Below, piece after piece: positions 46,632-55,109 of a DNA stretch of 64,000 nt. The DNA is from Desulfobacterales bacterium (GTDB taxonomy: Bacteria; Desulfobacterota; Desulfobacteria; Desulfobacterales; Desulfosalsimonadaceae), in contig JAXHNP010000006.1 of assembly GCA_034520365.1 (NCBI GenBank), forward strand, positions 489,001 to 553,000. The letters are read 5' to 3'. The position numbers and the translations under genes are program-made. The notes under the pieces were generated by a model. The model worked only from the letters and a program-made list of their open reading frames with translations, was not told the DNA's origin and did not search any database. How positions within the stretch are numbered: position 1 is the stretch's first letter; each line of letters begins with the position of its first letter.

Positions 46632-49239
46632 AAATCCGGTCCGGCCGGTCCAGATCAATGCCCGTCAGCCGGATGGCTGCCGGAATCAGCAGAATTGAGC
46701 CGATGGTCGTGTTGATCATGGTCAGCGCGATCAGCAGGCTGAACAGGATGATCGGCAGAAAATTGGAGGTTACCATGGAGAGGAAGCCAAAGGTCAGGGC
46801 CAGGGAAGTGAACACGATGGCCTTGCCGGCCACAAACAGGGTTTTCTCGATTGTTTCCGCAACATTCGAAGTACGCGGGTGATAGGCCCGGTAAGTATTG
46901 AGGAAATGAATCGTATCATCCACCCCAATGCCGATGGTGATGGTGGCAATCACCGAGGTCACCATGTCCAGCTCGATTCCGAACCAGCCCATGATGCCGA
47001 AGTTGATCAGGATGGTGACCCCCATATCGATTAATGCCAATGGGCCGGCCGTGATTTTTCGAAACAAGACGATGATCACGCCCATCACAAACACCAGGGA
47101 TAAAGCAAGCCCCCAGAGCTGACCCATCACCACGTAATGGGCGAGTTTGACGTTTATCGCCGGATAGCCGGTCACGGTGTAAGTATAATTGGCCGGCAGG
47201 TGCTTATCCAGATGCGCCTCCACCTTGCTCAGAATGTATTGTATTTCCGTGGTGCCCAGCCGGTCCGCCTGCTTCCGGGTCAGGCGCGCCAGCACATTGG
47301 TCTTTTGGTAGAAAACATCCACAAAGGATTCAAAATCATCATATACCCCGTCCGAGTCTTTATCCTCGCCGGCGTAGATTTCCAAATAATCCATGATGGT
47401 CAGCCGGTTGTTCGGAATCCTGAAATAGGAGCGGTCCCCGTTATTCATGGCCATGTGCATGCGCTTGATAAAATCGGTGAATGCGTCCGTACGGCCGATG
47501 TTTAAATCGGCATTTTTTTCGGAAACCAGCCAGCTGCGCAGGTTTTCAATGGTTTTTAAAAACTTTGGCGACTTGACGCCGTTGGTTTCGCCGGAATCAA
47601 TGATAATGTTAAACCCCCACCCGCCGCCGAATTTATCCCCGATTATTTCGCCGTTCTGGCGCACCGGATCACTTTCCCTAAAGTAGTGGAGGAATTCCGT
47701 ATCCACCCGCAGGTGCGTCATGCCGGCAATGGAAACCGCGAGGATGAGGAAAACCACCGCATAGATTTTTTTATAATGATATACCGCCCCGCGGGCTGAA
47801 GCCGCCAGCAGACGGTCCACCAGGGTGGGGCCCGTGGATATTTTTCTGCTGATAAACCGGGACGGGTAGCGATGGGGCAGATAGGCGAGTAAGGCGGGGA
47901 TCAGGGTGATGGCGATAAAAACGGCAAACATGATTCCCACCCCGGAAAAGATCGCCCACTCCTGGATCGCGCTCACCTGGCTGGAAAGCAGGGTAAAAAA
48001 CGCCGCCGCGGTTGTCAGGCCGGCCAGGGTGACGGTCACGCTGATGTGTGACATGGCGGTCCGCAGTCCCTCTCGCTTGGTCTGCGGCGAGATCAGGTTG
48101 AAATCCGCGTAATATTGATTGAGCAAGTGGATGGCGTAGGAGCTTCCCACCGCGATCAAGAGCGGCGGCAGGGTGATGCCGATGGCGGTGATGGGCCGGC
48201 CTAGATGGCCCATCAGCCCCAATGTCCATATTTCAGCCATCGTCAGCGTGGCCAGCGGCAGGATAACCCCTCGAAAAGACTTGAAGTTCAGGAAAAAAAT
48301 CAGGGTGACCACAAGCAGCACCAACGGGGTGGTGCGATACAGGTCGTTCTCCATATAGGTATTGAACTGCCGGCTCACATAGGGGACACCGGACATGACA
48401 ATATCCAGGCGGTCATGAAATTCTGTGATCTCGATGATTTCACCCACCATTGCCGGTCGGTTTTCAGTTTTGGCGAATTTGACAACTACCCCGAAATCCG
48501 TGATTTTCCCGGTCTCCGGGTCAGCGGCGTAAATGCCGTTTTTAAACGCCGGGTTCCGTTTCAGGCGCTCTTTAAACCGGGTGATTTCTTCACGGTTCTG
48601 GGGGATGACGCGCTCGCCCGGATCGTTTTTGCCCAGCAGATGGTAGGTCTCCAGGATATCGTTTTTTCCGGTAATATCGTTTGAGGTAAAAGGCGATAAA
48701 ACGGTGTCGATCATCTCGGCCCGCCGGAGTTCAAAATCCTGGCGGAGGGCCTGTTCGAGCCGGCTGATGGCTTTCGGCGGAAGGGGCTGATTATTTTTCC
48801 ACTTGCCTGGCGTTTTTCGTTTAAGCAGCCGCACAAACCCCGGATCATCCGAAAAGGCGGCAATGATATTTTTGAAGGAGACATCCGGCCGGCGGATGAT
48901 TTGATTAAACCGTTCAATCTGTTCTTCGGCCGTTTCTTGGTTAAATTCCTTGTAGGCCTCAATATCCTTCAGGAACCGGTGGAATGCTTCAAATGCCGGA
49001 ACCGACCAGAGATCCTTGTGGGTGACCGCCATGATCAGAAACCGGCTGTTGTCGCCAAAGGTTTTTTTCGCCTGCTCATATTCAATGTATTCCGGATCAT
49101 CTTTGGGCATGAAGGCTTCGATGGAATGATCAAACCGGAGATCTTTCAGGCCCGTTAAAAGGAGGGCGGAGATCAGCAGCAGCAGCAGAATAAACAGGGC
49201 GGGGGCCCTGAGCACCAGTTTTAGATAGGCATTAATCAT
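46612..49239 (-). CDS. RND superfamily exporter (MMPL-type), first copy
   Basis: This 875-residue protein has the RND pattern: TM1 at 10-30, a periplasmic loop of about 240 residues, five TM helices, a second TM1-like segment near 480, a second loop and five further TM helices. Sterol-sensing-like 'AVGSSYAIHLLNQYYADF' and its later counterpart 'TIGIGVDDTIHFLNTYR' are conserved. The 'IGVDDTIHF' motif carries the proton-relay Asp pair. It is most likely a proton-driven exporter of hydrophobic or lipid-like molecules (hopanoid, lipid or drug). It is a paralogue of 49968-52706 and is divergent from it. Confidence 0.9.
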   Translation of the reverse strand: MINAYLKLVLRAPALFILLLLLISALLLTGLKDLRFDHSIEAFMPKDDPEYIEYEQAKKTFGDNSRFLIMAVTHKDLWSVPAFEAFHRFLKDIEAYKEFNQETAEEQIERFNQIIRRPDVSFKNIIAAFSDDPGFVRLLKRKTPGKWKNNQPLPPKAISRLEQALRQDFELRRAEMIDTVLSPFTSNDITGKNDILETYHLLGKNDPGERVIPQNREEITRFKERLKRNPAFKNGIYAADPETGKITDFGVVVKFAKTENRPAMVGEIIEITEFHDRLDIVMSGVPYVSRQFNTYMENDLYRTTPLVLLVVTLIFFLNFKSFRGVILPLATLTMAEIWTLGLMGHLGRPITAIGITLPPLLIAVGSSYAIHLLNQYYADFNLISPQTKREGLRTAMSHISVTVTLAGLTTAAAFFTLLSSQVSAIQEWAIFSGVGIMFAVFIAITLIPALLAYLPHRYPSRFISRKISTGPTLVDRLLAASARGAVYHYKKIYAVVFLILAVSIAGMTHLRVDTEFLHYFRESDPVRQNGEIIGDKFGGGWGFNIIIDSGETNGVKSPKFLKTIENLRSWLVSEKNADLNIGRTDAFTDFIKRMHMAMNNGDRSYFRIPNNRLTIMDYLEIYAGEDKDSDGVYDDFESFVDVFYQKTNVLARLTRKQADRLGTTEIQYILSKVEAHLDKHLPANYTYTVTGYPAINVKLAHYVVMGQLWGLALSLVFVMGVIIVLFRKITAGPLALIDMGVTILINFGIMGWFGIELDMVTSVIATITIGIGVDDTIHFLNTYRAYHPRTSNVAETIEKTLFVAGKAIVFTSLALTFGFLSMVTSNFLPIILFSLLIALTMINTTIGSILLIPAAIRLTGIDLDRPDRIFRSAQS

Positions 49240-49369
49240 GGGCGGATTCAGTTTTTTTCGGGTTGTCAGGCAAGCCGGCGGTCATCCGCATAAAACCGGC
49301 GATTAGATAGTCCGCAAAGAAGCAATACTTTCTTATATCAGATCAAGCGCTTATTCGTCTATGAGAATA

Positions 49370-49576
49370 CCTAAATTGAGCGTTTCAAATTTTTGAAAAT
49401 TTAATTTTTACATTAACCTTAAGGTATTGAATCATTTTCAGTTCAAAAATTTGAAACCCTCCGGGATTTTCAATTTCACCGCATCTACTGCGTCAAATGA
49501 TGTCTCACATAGGCCACTATAGCTCGACATCATTTTCCTTGTATCTGCGGCAAACTTGAAAATCGCTCAATTTAGG
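49370..49576. repeat. 207-bp segment bounded by inverted CCTAAATTGAGCG arms
   Basis: CCTAAATTGAGCG (49370-49382) and CGCTCAATTTAGG (49564-49576) are perfect reverse complements, and inside lie TTTCAAATTTTTGAAA and GTTCAAAAATTTGAAAC, so the whole behaves like a small MITE-type element. Its right end is a copy of the 26-bp dispersed repeat (49551-49576). No gene is seen in it. Confidence 0.6.
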
Positions 49577-49589
49577 AATAAAAAAATAT

Positions 49590-49607
49590 TGACTGACGTA
49601 TCAGTCA
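49590..49607. promoter_or_regulatory. TetR-type operator, copy 1 (TGACTGACGTATCAGTCA)
   Basis: Perfect 7-bp arms TGACTGA/TCAGTCA surround a 4-bp centre. The same sequence, with one different centre base, occurs at 49931-49948. TetR-family regulators bind palindromes of this length and symmetry. The site is 351 bp upstream of the minus-strand RND start. Confidence 0.6.
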
Positions 49608-49710
49608 TTGATAATAAGAAGTATTCCCCCCGGGCCGTGCGCCCGGGACCGAGCCTAAAAATAACTTTAAAGGCACTGAGGCACGGTAAATTTGTTCTAT
49701 CTATTTTTCA

Positions 49711-49782
49711 GGCGGGCACGGTGGCTCGCCCTACGAATGGGGGAAAACCCGATTCATCGTAGGGTCGGCCACCGTGCCGACC
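49711..49782. repeat. palindromic intergenic element (GGCACGGTGGC / GCCACCGTGCC)
   Basis: GCACGGTGGCTCGCCCTACGAAT and ATCGTAGGGTCGGCCACCGTGC pair with few mismatches around a short centre. After it, 49802-49834 repeats CCTAATAC units. With the elements at 49370 and 49590 this accounts for most of the 728-bp gap between the two RND genes, in which I see no gene. Confidence 0.65.
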
Positions 49783-49930
49783 ATAAATTCTTGATTTCAT
49801 TAACCTAATACCTAATACCCAAAACCTAATACCCGTGAAGTTACTTAGAAGGTTCGTTCAAACATGTAAAATATATACATAGGTGTAATTAATGGGCTGG
49901 CGGGAAAGCCGATTTTTTTGTGGAAATCTA

Positions 49931-49948
49931 TGACTGACGGATCAGTCA
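49931..49948. promoter_or_regulatory. TetR-type operator, copy 2 (TGACTGACGGATCAGTCA)
   Basis: Same palindrome as 49590-49607. It ends 19 nt before the ATG of the second RND gene, just upstream of its GGGAGG ribosome binding site (49957-49962), so a bound regulator would block transcription of the operon. No TetR gene is present in the window. Confidence 0.65.
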
Positions 49949-49967
49949 TAATCCTCGGGAGGTTCAT

Positions 49968-52706
49968 ATGAACCGATATATCCGTTTTGTGTTAAATCAC
50001 CCCATTGCCATGCTGGCAGGCTGTATGATCATTACGCTGGTTCTGGCGGCAGGCATTGCCAATTTGCGGTTTGACACCTCCATTTCCACATTTCTGCCCA
50101 AAACCGATCCGGCCTATAAGCATTACGAACAGGTCAAAGAGATATACGGGGATGTGGATACATTCGTGATTTTATCGGTATCCCACAAAAATTTATGGCA
50201 GCATGAGACCTTTAAAAAAATCAACCGGTTGCTGATCGATCTCGAGGCTTACCAGGATTATGACGAAAACCTGGAGGCGCGCCGAATGGAGCGGTTAAGC
50301 GCGGTCCTTGCAGACGTCCCGATGACAGAGGCGGCATTTTTGGACCGGTTTTCAGGTGATCCCGCTTTTCAGCGCCTTCTGCGGCGAAAGCTCTCCGTCC
50401 TTGGCTGGGATGGCGGAATGGTGGGCGCCCGCATGGCCGGCCGGTTAAAACAGTCGGCGGCTTCCGCCAGAGAGCTAAAATCGCGGGAAATGATCGATGA
50501 GATCATCTCCCCGCTTACCGTCCGCGACATCTCCGGGGCAAATGATATGCTGGAAGAGGTCCGGCTGATTGAAACCGACGCGCACGGCAACCGGATACTG
50601 CCCGATACCGCCGCTATGTTCAACACCTTTATCTCCAGCCTCAAGCGCAATCCGGTATTTGAAAAAGGGATTTACGCCACGGATGAAAACGGCAGCATCA
50701 CGGATCTGGGCTTTATCATCCGGTTTCCGGACATCTCAAACTCTGACCCGATTGCCCGGGAAATCCTTGAAATCGTTAACAGCCATGACGAACTCGATAT
50801 TATTGCCCAGGGCGAGCCCATTGTCTATATCTGGATGAACAATTATATGCAGCGGGATCTTTCCCGGCTGGTGCCCCTGGTCATGCTGGTGGCGGTGATC
50901 ATTTTCTTCATCAACTTCAGGTCATTGCGGGGCGTTGTGCTCCCGTTTCTCACCCTGTCCATGTCAACGATCTGGATCCTTGGCCTTATGGGGTATCTCG
51001 GGGTTAATATCACCACCGTGGGGGTCTCGATTCCGGTGTTGATGATCGCGGTGGGCAGTTCCTACGGGATTCATATTCTGAATCAGTATTACGCGGAGTT
51101 TGATCAGATCACCCGAAAAGGCAAAAGGGCCGGGCTCCAGCATTCCATGAGCCATATTTCGGTCACCGTGCTGCTTACCGGACTGACCACATTTGTGGCC
51201 TTTATGACCCTTGCGACCCATCAACTGAGCGCCATCCGGGACTGGGGGATTTTCTGCGCTTTGGGGATTATGTTTGCCGTATTGATTTCCGCAACCATTA
51301 TTCCGGCCGGCCTGGAACTCATGCCCCACCGGGCGGGCGTAAAGCTTAAAAAGAAGCGGGACAAGGCCGGCGGGGCTTCAGTTATTGATGGGGTGATCAG
51401 GCTCATGGTGAAGGCTTCTGTCGCCCACTACCGTAAAGTATTGGCGGTTGTGCTGATTTTAATCATTGCCTCGGTTTTCGGCCTCACCAGGCTTAAGGTG
51501 GAAACCGAACTGCTCCAGTATTTCAAGACGGAGGACCCGATCCGCACCACTGCCAAAATTATCGGGGATAAATACGGCGGCCGGTGGGGGTTTATGATAC
51601 TAATCGACTCAGGCGAAATAAACGGCGTCAAGTCGCCCGAGTTTTTGCAGACCGTTGAAGAGTTTCGCAGATGGCTGGAAGCGGAATCCAACTCGGATCT
51701 TTGCATCGGCCGGACCGATGCCTTCTCCGATTTTATCAAAACCATGCACATGGCCATGCACAATGATGATCCGGCATATTTCAGGATCCCGGAAAATAAA
51801 TGGGATGTGATGGACTACCTGGAAATTTTCTCCGGGACGGATGCCAATTCAGACGGCCGCGTGGACCGGTTTGAGCCCTATGTCGATCCGTTTTTCCAGA
51901 CCTCAAACGTCATTGCCCGTTTAAACCAGAAAAACGGCCAGCTCATTGGGTCTGCGGGACTCAAGCATATTTTCAGCCGCATATCGACCCATCTCGACCA
52001 GACGCTTCCCAAGGGGTATGATTACGAAATTACCGGGCATCCCAAGATGCTTATAAAAAGCATCGACTATATCGTGGGCGGCCAGCTCCAGAGCCTGTTT
52101 CTGACCTTTGGGGTGATCGCCGTTGTGGTGCTTTTGCTCTTAAGAAATTTCCGGGCGGCACTGCTTTCCTTGATTCCCCTGAGCGTTGCTGTTATGATCA
52201 ATTTCGGTATTATGGGCTGGTTCGGGATTCAGCTGGATATCGCCACGTCGATTATCGCCGCCATCACCATCGGTATCGGGGTGGATGACACCATTCATTT
52301 TTTAAATACGTTCCGTTGTTACCGGAAATGGGGGGAGGATGTGGACACGGCCATTCGGAAAACGCTCGAGGTCGCCGGTAAAGCGATCATATTCACCTCG
52401 CTGGCGCTTATATGCGGATTTTCCGTGCTGGAGCTCTCCCCGTTCAAGCCCCTGATGCTTTTCGGCCTGCTGATGGCCGTTACCATGGTGGCCACCACAC
52501 TGGGCGCGCTGGTGGTCCTGCCGGCGGCCATCAAGCTCACCGGTGTAAAACTGACCGGCAAGGCGATCTGCCCGATGCCGGTACCTTCGTCCGGAGATGT
52601 CCCCGCCGCGCGGCCGCTGCAGCCATCGCCCCATTATGCCGCTGCGCAGGTGAGTTTAATCGCATTCATCCGTCATCAATTCAAGGAGGGCAGCAATGAG
52701 AAATAG
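49968..52706 (+). CDS. RND superfamily exporter (MMPL-type), second copy, first gene of an export operon
   Basis: This 912-residue protein has the same layout as 46612-49239: TM1 'MLAGCMIITLVLAAGIANL', periplasmic loop, five TM helices including 'AVGSSYGIHILNQYYAEF', and a second half ending with 'TIGIGVDDTIHFLNTFR'. A hydrophilic tail of about 45 residues follows the last TM. It is paralogous to the other RND gene. Its downstream partners (LolA-like protein, DUF1302-like barrel, repeat lipoprotein) suggest envelope export, for example of lipid or lipoprotein cargo. A TetR-type operator lies immediately upstream. GGGAGG is 5 nt before the ATG. It overlaps the next gene by 11 nt. Confidence 0.92.
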   Translation: MNRYIRFVLNHPIAMLAGCMIITLVLAAGIANLRFDTSISTFLPKTDPAYKHYEQVKEIYGDVDTFVILSVSHKNLWQHETFKKINRLLIDLEAYQDYDENLEARRMERLSAVLADVPMTEAAFLDRFSGDPAFQRLLRRKLSVLGWDGGMVGARMAGRLKQSAASARELKSREMIDEIISPLTVRDISGANDMLEEVRLIETDAHGNRILPDTAAMFNTFISSLKRNPVFEKGIYATDENGSITDLGFIIRFPDISNSDPIAREILEIVNSHDELDIIAQGEPIVYIWMNNYMQRDLSRLVPLVMLVAVIIFFINFRSLRGVVLPFLTLSMSTIWILGLMGYLGVNITTVGVSIPVLMIAVGSSYGIHILNQYYAEFDQITRKGKRAGLQHSMSHISVTVLLTGLTTFVAFMTLATHQLSAIRDWGIFCALGIMFAVLISATIIPAGLELMPHRAGVKLKKKRDKAGGASVIDGVIRLMVKASVAHYRKVLAVVLILIIASVFGLTRLKVETELLQYFKTEDPIRTTAKIIGDKYGGRWGFMILIDSGEINGVKSPEFLQTVEEFRRWLEAESNSDLCIGRTDAFSDFIKTMHMAMHNDDPAYFRIPENKWDVMDYLEIFSGTDANSDGRVDRFEPYVDPFFQTSNVIARLNQKNGQLIGSAGLKHIFSRISTHLDQTLPKGYDYEITGHPKMLIKSIDYIVGGQLQSLFLTFGVIAVVVLLLLRNFRAALLSLIPLSVAVMINFGIMGWFGIQLDIATSIIAAITIGIGVDDTIHFLNTFRCYRKWGEDVDTAIRKTLEVAGKAIIFTSLALICGFSVLELSPFKPLMLFGLLMAVTMVATTLGALVVLPAAIKLTGVKLTGKAICPMPVPSSGDVPAARPLQPSPHYAAAQVSLIAFIRHQFKEGSNEK

Positions 52707-53436
52707 GATTTTTCTGGTTTTAATTTTGGTTTTTTTCATGGCCCAGTCCGCTTCTGCCATGACCGGCCGGGAGATTATGGAAAAAAGCGACGACCTGCCG
52801 GAGGCGGATACCGCGGCCAGTAAAATATTAATGCTGATTCACAAGGGCGGGCGCGTTTTGGAAAAGGAATTTATCCTGCAGATGAAGCAGTATGAAAATG
52901 ACGAAGACAAGGCGCTGATCGAGTTTATTCGGCCCACCAAGATAAAACTTCTGACCCATTCCTATAAAGGCAAGGATGATGATCAGTGGCTGAGGCTCTC
53001 CTCCGGACGGGTAAAACGGATTGCCTCTTCAAGCAAGGGCAAACCGTTTGTCAACTCCCATTTCTACTATGAGGACCTGACCTCTGTAAAGATCGACGAT
53101 TATGAATTCGAAAAAATCGGCGAGGCAGAGGCAGTGGGCGAGCCCTGCTATAAGGTGGCGGGTGTGAAAAAAGTCGGGGAGAAAGTCTACGATAAGGTGG
53201 TCTTCTACCCCCGCAAATCGGACTATTTCGTCAGCCGCATCGATTTTTATCTGGACGGGGAGTTCCACAAGTTTCTGGAAAACCATCATGTCAAAAAAAT
53301 TGACGGCATCCTCACCCCCCATAAGGCCGTTATGAAGCGGGCGGACGGCAAGGGCCGGACGGAATTGATTTTAAAGGGAATTAAGTATAATATCGATATT
53401 GATGACATAAAATTTAAGAAAGAGGCGCTGCGGTAA
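52696..53436 (+). CDS. LolA-like outer membrane lipoprotein-sorting family protein
   Basis: This 246-residue protein has an N-terminal signal peptide (cleavage after 'SASA', residue 21). It has a beta-rich half-barrel fold typical of 'outer membrane lipoprotein-sorting' proteins ('EKEFILQMKQYENDEDKALIEF', 'LTHSYKGKDDDQWLRLSSGRVKRIASSSKG', 'VFYPRKSDYFVSRIDFY'). Such proteins accompany RND/MMPL exporters and may carry a hydrophobic cargo across the periplasm. It overlaps the RND gene by 11 nt, so translation is coupled. Confidence 0.88.
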   Translation: MRNRIFLVLILVFFMAQSASAMTGREIMEKSDDLPEADTAASKILMLIHKGGRVLEKEFILQMKQYENDEDKALIEFIRPTKIKLLTHSYKGKDDDQWLRLSSGRVKRIASSSKGKPFVNSHFYYEDLTSVKIDDYEFEKIGEAEAVGEPCYKVAGVKKVGEKVYDKVVFYPRKSDYFVSRIDFYLDGEFHKFLENHHVKKIDGILTPHKAVMKRADGKGRTELILKGIKYNIDIDDIKFKKEALR

Positions 53437-53471
53437 AAAAAGTCCATACCAACCCGCCCGCGGCTTAAGAT

Positions 53472-55109
53472 TTGCCGGGGGCGCACCATACTCAGCGGGG
53501 AGAATTGGCCATCCATACCAGCCGGACCAGCCGGGAAACATCATTGCGGGGGCGATTCCGTCGATCGATTGAATGCCGGCGCAGTCTGCGGGTTTTTCTT
53601 TTCTTGTGGCTGGCGGCTGCTCTGATGTTCTTACCGCAAAGCGCCGCGCAAGAGTTATCCCTCCCCGATTCATCAGACAGCACCCGCCTGTATGCCCAGG
53701 ATGACGGTGAATCCGGGGAATCCTGGGATTATGATGAGGACTGGGATCTGGAATCCGATTTCTCAGTCACGGATGATTCCCCGGATTTGACCTGGCGCGT
53801 TGAGGTGGCGTTTGAGAATTATGTAAACACCAACCGCGAGCTTCATTTTGAGGATGCCTATGAAAAGCAGGAAGTCCACACGCACCTGGATCTGAAATAC
53901 GGCACCGGCGACCGGTATCTTAAATCCATCACAGATATCTATTTCTTTCCCACCTTCTTAAATGAAGATGTCGGCGATGACTATCCGTATTCCACGGAAA
54001 CCCGGACCCATCGCAATTTAAGAATTTCCAGCGAATCGAGCGAGATCATATTCCGGGAACTCTACTATAACTGGCTGATCGACAAATACCGGATTCGGAT
54101 CGGCAATCAGGTCTATCCCTGGGGGACGGCGGATTTTTTAAACTCCACATCCTATCTAAACCCCAATGACCTCCGCGAACTGATTCTAAAGGAATCGGAT
54201 GAAGTGCGCCTCGGCGTACCCTCGGCCTCGGCCATGCTATTTTTCCCGGATTTTACCATGGAGCTCGTGTTTGTGCCGGTCCACACAGCGGCCGCCATTC
54301 CCTCCACCGGCCATTTCTGGGCAGTAAAGGAGGTGGAAGGCCAGTTTCCGGTCTATTTTGACGACTCCGACCCCATGGATGCCAGCAGCGAGAATTTCGG
54401 GTATGCCGCGCGGATCAGCAAGACCTACCGGGGCATGGACTTTTCTTTAAGCGGCTATCACGGCCCGGATAATGATCAGCTGCTGGTGCCGGTGCGAACG
54501 GTGCTTGAGCCCAATCAAACGGTGGGCGTCATGCTTGAACCCCGGTATTTTGTGGTGGATTATGTGGGCGCGGATTTTTCCACCACTTACGAGGACTTTG
54601 CCTTTAACGTGGAGGCCGCCTATTCGCCGAATAAGCACGGCATTATCGAGCAGAATACGGATAAGCCCCAGACTCTGGAATTTCCCTATGACACGGAGAG
54701 GACCGATTACCTGTCCTATTCAATCGGGCTCAATTATTTCATCCCTATGGAAAAGCTTTTGCCCGGCCATGCCGGAGACAGCCTGTTTACCATGGAGTGG
54801 TACCAGGCCACTTATTTTGACGACCAATTCGATTCCCCGCAGATCACCGATCTGTTGAGTTTTCAGTTTCAGGACAGCTACTTTGACAAGCGGGTGAATG
54901 TCTGGCTGGCCACGGTATTTGAAACCCGCCGCGGCGGGATGATCTTCTGGCCCAAGCTGGGGTATGACTTTAAAAACGGCTTTGAAGTCGAAGTGGGCTA
55001 TGTGGGCATTAACGGACAGGGTGAAGGCGATTATGACGAAGACTCGATTTTTTATTACTACCGGGACAATGATATCATTATGGTAAATTTCACCTATGCG
55101 TTTCCTTAA
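53472..55109 (+). CDS. outer membrane beta-barrel protein (DUF1302-like)
   Basis: This protein has 545 residues from a TTG; the start is uncertain because there is no ATG before the signal peptide. A second TTG at 53544 with GGGA upstream would give 521 residues. The signal peptide is Arg-rich then hydrophobic ('RVFLFLWLAAALMFLPQSAAQ'). The mature part opens with an acidic Asp/Ser region. It then has alternating amphipathic strands and ends with Phe-like 'VNFTYAFP', as in barrel proteins folded by BamA. DUF1302-like barrels often sit beside RND transporters and LolA-like proteins. It overlaps the next gene by 14 nt. Confidence 0.8.
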   Translation: MPGAHHTQRGELAIHTSRTSRETSLRGRFRRSIECRRSLRVFLFLWLAAALMFLPQSAAQELSLPDSSDSTRLYAQDDGESGESWDYDEDWDLESDFSVTDDSPDLTWRVEVAFENYVNTNRELHFEDAYEKQEVHTHLDLKYGTGDRYLKSITDIYFFPTFLNEDVGDDYPYSTETRTHRNLRISSESSEIIFRELYYNWLIDKYRIRIGNQVYPWGTADFLNSTSYLNPNDLRELILKESDEVRLGVPSASAMLFFPDFTMELVFVPVHTAAAIPSTGHFWAVKEVEGQFPVYFDDSDPMDASSENFGYAARISKTYRGMDFSLSGYHGPDNDQLLVPVRTVLEPNQTVGVMLEPRYFVVDYVGADFSTTYEDFAFNVEAAYSPNKHGIIEQNTDKPQTLEFPYDTERTDYLSYSIGLNYFIPMEKLLPGHAGDSLFTMEWYQATYFDDQFDSPQITDLLSFQFQDSYFDKRVNVWLATVFETRRGGMIFWPKLGYDFKNGFEVEVGYVGINGQGEGDYDEDSIFYYYRDNDIIMVNFTYAFP

